64,000 bases of DNA from Halalkalibacter oceani (GTDB lineage: Bacteria > Bacillota > Bacilli > Bacillales > Bacillaceae_D), in assembly GCF_040544555.1 (NCBI RefSeq), contig NZ_JBEPKD010000006.1, positions 132,989 through 196,988 on the forward strand. Reading direction: 5' to 3'. Below the pieces are notes generated by a model, which was not told where the DNA came from, did not search any database, and saw only the letters and a program-made list of their open reading frames with translations. The position numbers and the translations under genes were made by a program. Positions 25,127 through 33,042 of the stretch are shown in pieces (position 1 is the first letter of the stretch; the number at the start of each line of letters is the position of its first letter).

Positions 25127-26224
25127 TTATTTAATGACGAGCTCAGTCTCCTTGTCAAAGAAATGGACTTTGTTCATATCAAGGGCGAGATCAATTGAAT
25201 CGCCGCTCGCCACCGTTGTGCGGGAATCAATACGGGCGATGAGCTCCTGTCCTTCAATCGTTGTATAAAGAATCGTTTCCGCTCCCATCAGTTCCGCCAC
25301 ATCAACCTGCACCGTGATCTTTGTGCCAGGCGAAGCCTCAATAAACGCCAGTTCATCATGAACATCTTCAGGGCGAATGCCGAGAATCAGTTCTTCCCCA
25401 TCATAGCCTTTCTCCTTTAGCACTTTTAAGCGGGCGCTTGGAACCTTGATCGCAATATTGCCCGCCTGGAACGAGTCGCCCTCAATCCGACCCTGGAGAA
25501 AGTTCATTGCCGGGGAGCCGATGAAACCCCCGACGAAAATATTTTTTGGGTTGTCATACACTTCTTTTGGCGAGCCGACCTGCTGAATAAAGCCGTCCTT
25601 CATAATGACAATCCGTGTCGCCATCGTCATCGCTTCCGTCTGGTCATGCGTGACGTAAATCGTTGTTGTTTGCAGGCGCTTGTGCAGCTTAATAATTTCC
25701 GCTCTCATTTGTACGCGCAATTTTGCATCGAGATTGGAAAGCGGTTCATCCATAAGAAACACTTGCGGGTCGCGGACAATCGCCCGTCCGAGAGCGACAC
25801 GCTGCCGCTGTCCGCCCGACATCGCTTTCGGTTTTCGATCGAGCATTTCCTCTAAGCCGAGAATTTTGGCGGCATCTCTCACCCGCCGGTCAATTTCATC
25901 TTTTTTAAACTTGCGGAGCTTAAGCCCGAACGCCATATTGTCATAAACATTCATATGAGGATAGAGCGCATAATTCTGGAACACCATCGCAATATCGCGA
26001 TCCTTTGGGGCGACATCATTCATACGTTTTGAGCCGATATACAAATCACCCTTTGAAATGTCCTCCAGCCCGGCAATCATCCGCAAGGTCGTTGATTTTC
26101 CACAGCCGGAAGGACCGACAAACACGATAAACTCCTTATCCTCAATATCGAGGTTAAAATCGGTCACAGCGGTGACATCCCCATCATATACCTTGTACAC
26201 ATTCTTTAATTGAATCTCTGCCAT
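25127..26224 (-). CDS. msmX: Multisugar ABC importer ATPase
   Basis: 365 residues, exactly the B. subtilis MsmX length. ATPase motifs: GPSGCGKST (Walker A), MSGGQRQRVALGRA (signature), VFLMDEPLSNLDAKLR (Walker B and D loop), THDQTEA (switch His). The C-terminal regulatory TOBE-type domain includes GIRPEDVHD. MsmX energises several maltodextrin, arabino-oligosaccharide and other sugar importers whose operons lack an ATPase, and no permease gene is adjacent here. Two ATG codons stand in tandem; the second (26224) is better spaced from GAGGAGGG. A palindrome lies in its promoter region. Confidence 0.93.
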   Translation of the reverse strand: MAEIQLKNVYKVYDGDVTAVTDFNLDIEDKEFIVFVGPSGCGKSTTLRMIAGLEDISKGDLYIGSKRMNDVAPKDRDIAMVFQNYALYPHMNVYDNMAFGLKLRKFKKDEIDRRVRDAAKILGLEEMLDRKPKAMSGGQRQRVALGRAIVRDPQVFLMDEPLSNLDAKLRVQMRAEIIKLHKRLQTTTIYVTHDQTEAMTMATRIVIMKDGFIQQVGSPKEVYDNPKNIFVGGFIGSPAMNFLQGRIEGDSFQAGNIAIKVPSARLKVLKEKGYDGEELILGIRPEDVHDELAFIEASPGTKITVQVDVAELMGAETILYTTIEGQELIARIDSRTTVASGDSIDLALDMNKVHFFDKETELVIK

Positions 26225-26283
26225 CATTGTCCCTCCTCATTAACTTATTTGAATTGTAAGTTTTTTGAGAGAGAAGAGCTATG

Positions 26284-26293
26284 GCAACGTTGC
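26284..26293. promoter_or_regulatory. Palindromic operator candidate upstream of msmX
   Basis: GCAACGTTGC, a perfect palindrome inside TGGCAACGTTGCACA, which is loosely cre-like (CG centre, several mismatches). On the minus strand it follows a possible promoter TTGTCA-18-TAAAAG. Confidence 0.35.
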
Positions 26294-26339
26294 ACAAACT
26301 TTTATGGAACCGCTGTGCACAATGACAAATAGGCACCGC

Positions 26340-27239
26340 TTATTTAGGATAAACGCCCTCCTCAAGTAAAAGCAGCGCCACGTAGACGACGACCGCCTGA
26401 GGGAATTGGCGGATATCAAAGCTCGTCCGCTCCATCCATTTATCAATCCGGTATTGCAGGCTGTTGCGGTGCATATGGAGGGCTTTGGCGGCGGCGGAAA
26501 TATTGAGATTCGATTCGAAATAGAAGCGGAGACTTTTTAACAGCTCTTGATCCGCGAGCAGCTCTTTGTCGAAAATCCGGCTAATAAATTGACTTCGCTC
26601 CTGAGCTGACAAGGACTGTAGCCAAAAGTAAGGAATCAGTTCATATTCGTAATAAACGCGCTTTCGTTTTTTAGGCGCAACGAAGCGGTCAAAGCAGGCC
26701 GACTCCCACTGAAATTGTGATTTTGCCAATGATCTCGGCTGACTCGCTCCGATCAGAAGAGTAACATCGACATAGAAATCGGTCGAAAGAGCTTCACAAA
26801 AGCTTAAATAATCAGGTGATTCATAGTCCTGCTGCCTGGCGTCCGTAACAATGACTCCCCTTGTCGGACTGATCCACAAAAAGGTCATCGACAAATCAAA
26901 CTCGCTCTCCCAAATTTGCTGAAAAGCGGCGACGTCCTCAATCTGCTTTTCAAGCAGAAAGTGAATCAATTGCACCGACTCAGGCTGAGTAGGCGGTTTG
27001 CCCTGATGAAAAAGCCAATCCGCCCACTGCTTCTCAGAAAGCGACTTCGGCAGAGGCAAAGGCCGATAAGCCTCCAGCAGGAGCGATAACAGCATTTGCT
27101 CATTTTCCGTCAGCTTCGCCTTAACAAATCCGAGCGGCTTCTCATCCTCTCCCTCAAACCACAATACACCCTCCGCATCCGGCTGATAAGACCCTGGAAA
27201 AATCGCCCCGGCAAACTGCCGCTTCACCTTCTCAATCAT
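26340..27239 (-). CDS. PucR/CdaR-type transcriptional regulator
   Basis: 299 residues. The C-terminal ~60 residues form the PucR-type helix-turn-helix: LRFYFESNLNISAAAKALHMHRNSLQYRIDKW, followed by the family tail. The N-terminal ~230 residues are unlike a GAF or sugar-diacid domain I can name. Start set at ATG 27239 behind GGAAGGGG; the frame is open 54 bases further. It lies upstream of msmX on the same strand, the arrangement of B. subtilis yxkF-msmX, which suggests orthology and possible control of sugar uptake. Confidence 0.82.
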   Translation of the reverse strand: MIEKVKRQFAGAIFPGSYQPDAEGVLWFEGEDEKPLGFVKAKLTENEQMLLSLLLEAYRPLPLPKSLSEKQWADWLFHQGKPPTQPESVQLIHFLLEKQIEDVAAFQQIWESEFDLSMTFLWISPTRGVIVTDARQQDYESPDYLSFCEALSTDFYVDVTLLIGASQPRSLAKSQFQWESACFDRFVAPKKRKRVYYEYELIPYFWLQSLSAQERSQFISRIFDKELLADQELLKSLRFYFESNLNISAAAKALHMHRNSLQYRIDKWMERTSFDIRQFPQAVVVYVALLLLEEGVYPK

Positions 27240-27278
27240 CCTCAATCCCCTTCCCACACACGTTTCCAACAGTATACC

Positions 27279-27325
27279 AAAAAGCCCAACCAAATGGTCG
27301 GTTTTTGACCATTTGGTTGGGCTTG
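27279..27325. terminator. Strong bidirectional hairpin upstream of the PucR gene
   Basis: AAGCCCAACCAAATGGTC / GACCATTTGGTTGGGCTT around a short loop. On the minus strand it ends transcription from the small gene at 27470. Confidence 0.8.
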
Positions 27326-27445
27326 AAGGAACGAGCGAAGCCGCTTTCCAAAAGCCCGATAATCGGTTTTATTAGCGGGCAAAGCGAGCGAAGCCGTTCC
27401 AAAAGGAGGAAGGTTTTTGACCATTTGGTTGGGCTTGAAGGAACG
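27301..27445. repeat. Pair of 33-bp perfect direct repeats (27301-27333 and 27413-27445)
   Basis: Both copies read GTTTTTGACCATTTGGTTGG and on to GAAGGAACG, offset 112 bases. The second copy carries only half of the upstream hairpin. The DNA between them has GCGAAGCCG twice and a small GCCCG/CGGGC hairpin. Confidence 0.85.
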
Positions 27446-27469
27446 GTTTTGCTATTTGATTAGACTTAA

Positions 27470-27637
27470 TTACTGTTCGCCTGGTGGATCCTCCTCCTTG
27501 AAATCACGGGCTTGTTCAATTTTTCCGGCATGGTGGTCATTGACGGTGCCGCCGCCAAGCCCTTCGTTAATCATCCGGTCAACATCGACAAAGTACTTAT
27601 CTCGTCCTTCGTGCTGAGAATCTTTTTTATCTGCCAT
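27470..27637 (-). CDS. Small hydrophilic protein, 55 aa, unknown function
   Basis: Reads MADKKDSQHEGRDKYF, then DVDRMINEGLGGGTV and a Glu/Asp/Pro-rich tail ending in PPGEQ. Start ATG 27637 has AAAGGAGTG seven bases upstream. Charged, with no membrane segment or Cys. Divergent from yheB. The Gly-rich DRMINEGLGGG segment looks like a conserved family core, but I cannot name the family. Followed on the minus strand by the hairpin at 27279-27325. Confidence 0.75.
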   Translation of the reverse strand: MADKKDSQHEGRDKYFVDVDRMINEGLGGGTVNDHHAGKIEQARDFKEEDPPGEQ

Positions 27638-27766
27638 CTGCACCACTCCTTTACTGCTAGCGTGGCGGAGAGAGGATGATTTTATACATCGAGCGAAGCT
27701 GGCTTGATGTCACAACGTATCGTATACTAGAGCTATCGTAGAGAACATTGAAGGAGTGACACACGG

Positions 27767-28906
27767 TTGCAAACAGTAGGATTGATTGGTTTTATGGTCA
27801 TCATCGGCGCGATTATCGGCGGTGTGACCAACTCATTAGCGATAAAAATGCTCTTTCGCCCGTACCGGGAGATAAAAATTAGGGGATGGCGTTTGCCGTT
27901 TACGCCGGGATTAATTCCAAAGCGTCATGATGAATTGGCCTCACAGCTTGGCAAAATGGTCGTCGATTATTTATTGACAGCAGAAGGACTGGCAAAGAAG
28001 CTCAAAAGCTCTGCTTTTACAAGCGGCATGACGAGCTGGCTTCAGGGTGAGGTCAAGAAGCTGGCAGCGAGTGAAGTCAGCGTTGCGCAGCTGCTGAAAG
28101 AGCATACAGACATAAAGGAGCCAAAGCAGCTGGCGGTGGAGCGCACTGAGCGCTTTATCCAGCAAAAATACCGCGCTTTTTTTGATCAGCATCAGCAGAC
28201 AACGCTGGAGCAGATCCTGCCGGTCCCCTTAATGGGAGCGGTAGAGCAGCAAATTCCAAAGCTGACCGCTTATCTGTTGGAGCGCGGCCAACATTTTCTC
28301 CAGCAGCCAGAGGGAAAAGAAAGGCTCAGTATGATGATTGATCGGTTTCTCGCGCAAAAAGGGACGATCGGAAATATGGTGTCGATGTTTTTAGGAAATG
28401 AGCGGCTTGTCGATAAAGTCCAGCCTGAACTGATCAAATTTTTCCGCGATGAAGGGACAAGCCAGCTCGTCGAAAACCTGCTCAACCAGGAATGGCGTAA
28501 TATCAAGCAAAAGCGTCTCGGAGAGCTTGAAGAATTTTTAAATGAAGAACAGACTGTCGCCTGGCTCGTGCAGACAGCCGAACAGCAGGTACCGGTTTAT
28601 CAGTGGCTTGAGCTGCCGCTGAACGAATGGGCGGCGAAGTATGAAGAAGCGGTTACGACGGCAATCATTCCGAAAGGGGTTGACCTGCTCACCGAGTGGC
28701 TTGCGCTTCATTTAGAAACCTTACTGGCGAGCTTTCATTTGGACGACATTGTCCGCGAACAAGTACAAGCCTTTTCTGTCGAGCGTCTCGAGGAGCTGGT
28801 TTTATCGATTTCAAGGCGCGAATTTAAAATGATCACTTATCTCGGGGCGCTTTTAGGCGGTGTGATCGGGCTGATTCAAAGTTTTATTGTGCTGATGCTC
28901 GGGTAA
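27767..28906 (+). CDS. yheB: DUF445 membrane protein YheB
   Basis: 379 residues. An N-terminal membrane segment (about 4-24) contains GAIIGGVTNSLAIKMLFRPY, the DUF445 signature, followed by LPFTPGLIPKRHDELA; a C-terminal membrane segment (about 357-377) ends the protein. The ~330 residues between are amphipathic helices. TTG 27767 follows AAGGAGTG by about eight bases. yheB and yheA adjoin as in B. subtilis. Function unknown. Confidence 0.92.
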   Translation: MQTVGLIGFMVIIGAIIGGVTNSLAIKMLFRPYREIKIRGWRLPFTPGLIPKRHDELASQLGKMVVDYLLTAEGLAKKLKSSAFTSGMTSWLQGEVKKLAASEVSVAQLLKEHTDIKEPKQLAVERTERFIQQKYRAFFDQHQQTTLEQILPVPLMGAVEQQIPKLTAYLLERGQHFLQQPEGKERLSMMIDRFLAQKGTIGNMVSMFLGNERLVDKVQPELIKFFRDEGTSQLVENLLNQEWRNIKQKRLGELEEFLNEEQTVAWLVQTAEQQVPVYQWLELPLNEWAAKYEEAVTTAIIPKGVDLLTEWLALHLETLLASFHLDDIVREQVQAFSVERLEELVLSISRREFKMITYLGALLGGVIGLIQSFIVLMLG

Positions 28907-29011
28907 AGGAAAAGCGACTGTAGTATTTGCTTCATTTCGCTATAGGGGATGCAATGTCGGAGTGAACATGTTATAGTCGAAAAGACTATGTTTTTTAGGA
29001 GGACTTACCTT

Positions 29012-29365
29012 ATGTCGAATGTATACGATAAGGCTCAGGAATTAAAGCGCGGTTTAGCGGAAAGTGAAGAGTTTACGACATTGAAATCATTGCATGAGCA
29101 AATTGAAGCAGATGAGATTGCGAAGAAAATGCTTGATAACTTCCGCCGACTTCAGCTTGATCTTCAGCAGAAGCAAATGCAGGGAGTTCAGATCACCGAG
29201 GAAGAAGCGCAGCAGGCTCAACAGCAATTTGAAGTGATCCAGCAGCATGATCTGATTTCAAAGCTGATGGAAGCAGAGCAGCGTTTGAGCGTGATCATCG
29301 GCGATATCAACAAGATCATTACCGAACCGCTTGAAGCGATTTACGGCAACCCGGAACAGCAATAA
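29012..29365 (+). CDS. yheA: YlbF/YmcA-family protein YheA
   Basis: 117 residues, the same length as B. subtilis YheA. All-helical, with VYDKAQELKRGLAESEEF at the N-terminus and a Gln-rich middle (RRLQLDLQQKQMQG, QQAQQQFE). The relatives YlbF and YmcA form part of the complex that modulates RNase Y and sporulation/competence; YheA itself has no settled role. ATG 29012 has TTAGGAGG nine bases ahead. A terminator follows. Confidence 0.93.
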   Translation: MSNVYDKAQELKRGLAESEEFTTLKSLHEQIEADEIAKKMLDNFRRLQLDLQQKQMQGVQITEEEAQQAQQQFEVIQQHDLISKLMEAEQRLSVIIGDINKIITEPLEAIYGNPEQQ

Positions 29366-29417
29366 GCGCTGAAGCGATGCCGAAGCTCACCAGTGAACAT
29401 ATACGCCATGGCGTCGA

Positions 29418-29452
29418 AACAGGCAGTCCTCTCAGGGCTGCCTGTTTTTATT
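29418..29452. terminator. Terminator between yheA and a convergent small gene
   Basis: AACAGGCAGTCC / GGGCTGCCTGTT stem with TTTTT. Confidence 0.85.
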
Positions 29453-29454
29453 GA

Positions 29455-29640
29455 TTAATGCTTCGTCAGTTTTTTGCCAATCAGGGTGGCCATATGAAAA
29501 ATAAAGCCTGCAAACAGACCGAGAGCAGTGGAAGCGAGAATCGTCATGCCAATGTTGGCAATAGGCCGTTCCATGCTCGATATAGATAAAAGAATTAGAA
29601 TCAATGGAGGAAATAAATAAAACGATAACAATCTTTTCAC
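29455..29640 (-). CDS. Small two-segment membrane protein, 61 aa
   Basis: GTG 29640 start chosen because AAGGAGT lies seven bases ahead; it reads M(V)KRLLSFYLFPPLILIL, then MERPIANIGMTILAST and ends HMATLIGKKLTKH. Two membrane segments at about 5-19 and 28-50, short Lys-rich tail. It converges with yheA. No family recognised. Confidence 0.65.
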   Translation of the reverse strand: MKRLLSFYLFPPLILILLSISSMERPIANIGMTILASTALGLFAGFIFHMATLIGKKLTKH

Positions 29641-29801
29641 AGTCAAGACTCCTTTTTGGATGTTATTAAAAAGTATATAGCGGATAGGAAGGGTTTTCAA
29701 TAGAATGAGCAGTTCTATCTTGACGGCATTTCTCATAAGCTAAGGGAGAAGAGTGAATCCATATTTTTATCATGGACAACGAGAAAAGGGGGACACGGAA
29801 G

Positions 29802-30644
29802 ATGACATACCGCTTGCTAGCCCTGAACATCGATGGAACATTGCTAAAAGCAAATGCCAGAATAGCAAGGCAGACAAAGGATGCAATTGACTATGTTAAA
29901 CAAAAAGGGGTCTATGTGACATTGGCGACGTCAAGGCCGTTTCCATCGGCCAAAAAGGTAGCGAAATCATTAAAATTATCGAGTTATTTGATTACAAATG
30001 ATGGGGCATTTGTCGCCTCTTCGAACAAAGAGCCGCTGTTTGTCAGAGCGATCCCGACGGAAATTGCGATCCAGATTACCGATTTTCTCGAGCAATATGA
30101 ATGTCACATCCGCGTTCTGCATGAAGATCATGCGACCGGGAACAGAGTGCGCCAAAAAAGCAATTTAATTGCCAAAATGACGGTCGGGGTCGGTGATCCG
30201 CTTTACTATCCGATTTCATTTGTTGATTCTGTCAGTGAGCAATTGTTAAAGGATGCGAGTCCGCCTCCTAAAATACAAGTACAGTTCTTTCATGACAGCG
30301 AGGAGTTAAAAGCCATCCAGCAAATCAAAAAACAGGTAAAAGGGATCCATGTGATGGAAACAGGGGCGGGGCGCTATGACTTCATCCATGCCGAAGCCTC
30401 AAAAGCGCGGGGGCTGAGCGTACTTGGGCAGCATCTTGGCATTGAGCCTAGTGAAATGGTCGCCATCGGCGCTTACGACAATGATGTCGAAATGATTTCC
30501 CAGGCCGGCCTTGGCGTAGCGATGGGCAATGCGACTCCGGCGGTCAAAGAAGCAGCCGACTGGTTGACACGCTCCAATGAGCAGAATGGTGTCTCGTACA
30601 TGATCAGAGAGGTGTTCCGCAAGCAGCTACGCGTGCAATTATAA
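29802..30644 (+). CDS. yhaX: HAD-superfamily Cof-type protein YhaX
   Basis: 280 residues, Cof/IIB HAD fold: motif I region LLALNIDGTLL, motif II LATSRPFPSA, then AIGAYDNDVEMISQAGLGVAMGNA and the C-terminal ADWLTRSNEQNGV. The first, nucleophilic Asp of the DxDGT motif is Asn here; I recall the same in B. subtilis YhaX, so it is probably a family trait and the protein may not be a conventional phosphatase. ATG 29802 aligns with the YhaX N-terminus and has GGGGG/CGGAAG ahead; an upstream ATG at 29772 has no Shine-Dalgarno sequence. Confidence 0.9.
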   Translation: MTYRLLALNIDGTLLKANARIARQTKDAIDYVKQKGVYVTLATSRPFPSAKKVAKSLKLSSYLITNDGAFVASSNKEPLFVRAIPTEIAIQITDFLEQYECHIRVLHEDHATGNRVRQKSNLIAKMTVGVGDPLYYPISFVDSVSEQLLKDASPPPKIQVQFFHDSEELKAIQQIKKQVKGIHVMETGAGRYDFIHAEASKARGLSVLGQHLGIEPSEMVAIGAYDNDVEMISQAGLGVAMGNATPAVKEAADWLTRSNEQNGVSYMIREVFRKQLRVQL

Positions 30645-30653
30645 CATAAACGA

Positions 30654-30698
30654 AGGGTGTGCCAAAAAGGAGTTCGTCGTCCTTTTGGGACACCCTGA
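30654..30698 (+). terminator. Terminator-like hairpin after yhaX
   Basis: AGGGTGTGCCAAAAAGGA / TCCTTTTGGGACACCCT; member of the AAAAGG/CCTTTT hairpin family, with no T run. Confidence 0.7.
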
Positions 30699-30833
30699 TC
30701 TCATTGGATGGTGGTCAAAGAAAATTCGTTGACTCGTTTTGGTTCAGATCCTTCTTACGATTAGTCAAGTTCTTTCATTTGAAGTTTATGAAGGGGAGAT
30801 CAAGTGTTTTACCTACATGAGGGGAAGTTCACC

Positions 30834-30950
30834 GCTCCTGAAATAAACTTCGCTTTCGGCGGGAAGCTGATGAGCCTCCTCGGGCTACCGCCCTGTGGGG
30901 TCTCACCGTTGCTTTTTCTCTCGCAGGAGTCTCCGTCTATTTCATCCGCT
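30834..30950 (-). repeat. Interspersed repeat, family D, copy 1
   Basis: About 117 bases from GCTCCTGAAATAAACTTCGC to TTCATCCGCT, the near reverse complement of 58493-58610. The element is one I have seen widely between genes in Bacillaceae. It contains AGCCTCCTCGGGCTACCG and GTGGGGTCTCACCGTTGC. The surrounding gap 30699-31161 holds no convincing gene. Confidence 0.85.
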
Positions 30951-31161
30951 TCGATAGTGTCTTGGTCAAGAGTCTAGGTAAACACCTTAATTATGATAAC
31001 GCACGGAAGCCATTTTCAGGCTCGCTACAAGAGGATTCATGCGACAAGTATGCCCGTAATTATGTAGAAACTTTGAATAAATCACTGTCGCTTCAAATAC
31101 GGATTTAAAGTAATCCGAGGGGCTGATCGACCTTCCTTTCCTTCTACTACTCTTAGAAACA

Positions 31162-31193
31162 TAAAAAAGCGTGTATTTATTCACGCTTTTTTA
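31162..31193. terminator. Hairpin at the 3' end of the minus-strand pseudogene
   Basis: AAAAAAGCGTG / CACGCTTTTTT; it overlaps the stop codon of the pseudogene. Confidence 0.8.
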
Positions 31194-31718
31194 TGTTTCA
31201 TCAACTTTAATTGTTATCAGATCATCGTTATACATACTAAGCATTTCAATCGACCATCGTTTGTCCTCTTCATGAAAGATAAGCGATTTTACCAAGGGAA
31301 CCCGCATATGTTTATCGCCTTCTATTTCATTTAAGGCTACTTGTATTACCTCGACCTCTGTCAGAGCAGAATTGCCCGGATGCGCGATCGTCACGACTTC
31401 AAAGCTGTCAAATTCCGCTCTTAGCGGTTGAGTACCGAGAGCCTGCCCATTTTTAAACCATACTCTGACATATTGCCCGAGTTCAATAGGGACAGGCTCT
31501 TGAGAGGAGAGCCAAACTCCGGAGCTGTCTCCATCCAGATAATTTTGAGTAACAGCCGGTTTCCCTCTGTTTTAACAGCATAGTCTTCAAAATCCCCGCC
31601 ATTAAAATTGACTGTTTTTTCTAATGATCCTGTCACGTGATTTTTAAATAAAGCGAAGCTTAGCATACAAATCAATAGTATCGTGAAATGGATGAAGATT
31701 ATTTTTTTTATGTGACAT
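31191..31718 (-). pseudogene. Frameshifted gene for an exported DUF3221-like protein
   Basis: ATG 31718 follows AAGGAGAGG and starts MSHKK, then a run of eight A puts the frame off; with seven A it would read MSHKKIIFIHFTILLICML, a signal anchor. A second break lies near 31563 in GAGGGAAA, where one more G would restore TEGKPAVTQNYLDGDSSGVW. The repaired protein would be ~176 residues with GVWLSS, ELGQYVRVWFKNG and FDSFEVV, reminiscent of DUF3221 (YobA-like), and a tail ending in ITIKVDET. Two independent lesions in homopolymers mean a decayed gene or sequencing errors. It sits 13 bases behind yhzD on the same strand. Confidence 0.7.
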
Positions 31719-31731
31719 CCTCTCCTTTTTG

Positions 31732-31911
31732 CTAGCGATGAAATAAAAGCAGCGTTCCAGAACGGGTCAAGCGGTGCGTCTGATTATAGTACTGACGTTC
31801 ATGCAGATCCTGCTCCGCAAGCGCTTTGGCGGCTTCGTCCGTCTCTGCCTCGAAGCGATTCTCGAAAACGAGCTCTCCTGTTTCGTTAAAAACGGTCAAT
31901 GTATACTCCAT
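31732..31911 (-). CDS. yhzD: YhzD-like small protein
   Basis: 59 residues: MEYTLTVFNETGELVFEN, then EAETDEAAKALAEQ and THRLTRSGTLLLFHR. A single beta-rich domain with the ending (H)RL...G.LLLFHR as in YhzD. AAAGGG lies nine bases before ATG 31911. In B. subtilis yhzD lies in the same yhaR/yhaQ neighbourhood. Function unknown. The 230 bases between it and yhaQ hold the divergent promoters but nothing I can place. Confidence 0.75.
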   Translation of the reverse strand: MEYTLTVFNETGELVFENRFEAETDEAAKALAEQDLHERQYYNQTHRLTRSGTLLLFHR

Positions 31912-32142
31912 TTCTGTCAGCCCTTTCCCTTTTTACGTTCAGTTTAAAACGGAGCCGGCTAATAATCAATCGAAAAAGGCTTTTTGCTGGAAACGCATTA
32001 TTGATTTGTAAAAAATGGAATCCGCGTTTGGGTGATTCCGGCTGATGACTCGTGCTAAAATGAAGCTTGATGAAGAAAATGAAACGACAACGCCGCTGAA
32101 TCGTATGACTAAAGAGAGACGAATGGGCAAGGAGGGCTATGG

Positions 32143-33042
32143 ATGGGACTTGATATAACAAATGTGACGAAGCGCTTTGGCGCGTTCACCGCTGTCGATG
32201 ATCTGACGCTTACCGTTCCAGCAGGGCAAATGTTTGGTATGCTCGGGGCAAACGGAGCCGGGAAAACGACGACATTCCGGATGCTGCTCGGGCTGCTGCA
32301 GCCGACTGAAGGGAAAATCAGCTGGAAGGGCGAAGAAATCACCTATCAGCGCACGAATGAGGTCGGCTATTTGCCGGAGGAACGCGGGTTATATCCGAAA
32401 TTGAAGGTGAAAGACCAGCTTCTTTATTTAGGGCGTCTAAAGGGGATGGACAAGGCTACGATTTTAGCTGAAATGGAAAAATGGCTTGAGCAGTTTAAAG
32501 TACCGGAATATGCGACGAAGCGAATTGAAGAGCTGTCAAAGGGAAATCAGCAGAAAATCCAATTCATTGCCGCCGTCATTCATAAACCGGAGCTTCTCAT
32601 TCTCGATGAGCCTTTCAGCGGACTTGATCCGGTCAATGTTGAATTATTAAAAGGGGCCGTAATGGAGCTGCAACAAAACGGTACGACGATTTTATTTTCC
32701 AGTCACCGGATGGAGCATGTGGAGGAGCTGTGCGAGCATTTGTGTATTCTTCACCACGGAAAGCCGGTCGTATACGGAAAGCTGCGCGAGATCAAGAAAT
32801 CGTTCAGCAAGAAAAACGTCTTTATTGCGAGCGATTACGATTTATCATCATTAGCCGACCAGGCTGGAGTGCTGAAGTATCGCCAGACAGCAGAAGGGGT
32901 ACGACTCCAGGTCGAGCATGAGGATGTCGCGAGAGATGTCTTTCAATTTATTGCTGAAAAAGGCTTTGTCCGCAAGTTCGAAGTGGAAGAGCCGAGCTTG
33001 CACGATATTTTTATCGAAAAGGTAGGGGAGAGCTATGCGTAA
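32143..33042 (+). CDS. yhaQ: ABC transporter ATPase YhaQ (NatA-like)
   Basis: 299 residues. GANGAGKTT (Walker A), ELSKGNQQKIQF (signature), LLILDEPFSGLDP (Walker B/D loop), SSHRME (switch His). A C-terminal ~80-residue extension is typical of the NatA/YhaQ group. The partner permease is encoded directly downstream with an eight-base overlap. In B. subtilis YhaQP is a putative sodium or drug efflux ABC exporter; the substrate is not proven. AAGGAGGG precedes ATG 32143. Confidence 0.93.
   Translation: MGLDITNVTKRFGAFTAVDDLTLTVPAGQMFGMLGANGAGKTTTFRMLLGLLQPTEGKISWKGEEITYQRTNEVGYLPEERGLYPKLKVKDQLLYLGRLKGMDKATILAEMEKWLEQFKVPEYATKRIEELSKGNQQKIQFIAAVIHKPELLILDEPFSGLDPVNVELLKGAVMELQQNGTTILFSSHRMEHVEELCEHLCILHHGKPVVYGKLREIKKSFSKKNVFIASDYDLSSLADQAGVLKYRQTAEGVRLQVEHEDVARDVFQFIAEKGFVRKFEVEEPSLHDIFIEKVGESYA

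Noticed and set aside
30987..31184. Minus-strand frame of 65 codons downstream of yhaX
   Set aside because: No Shine-Dalgarno sequence, odd composition, and adjacent to repeat and pseudogene remains.
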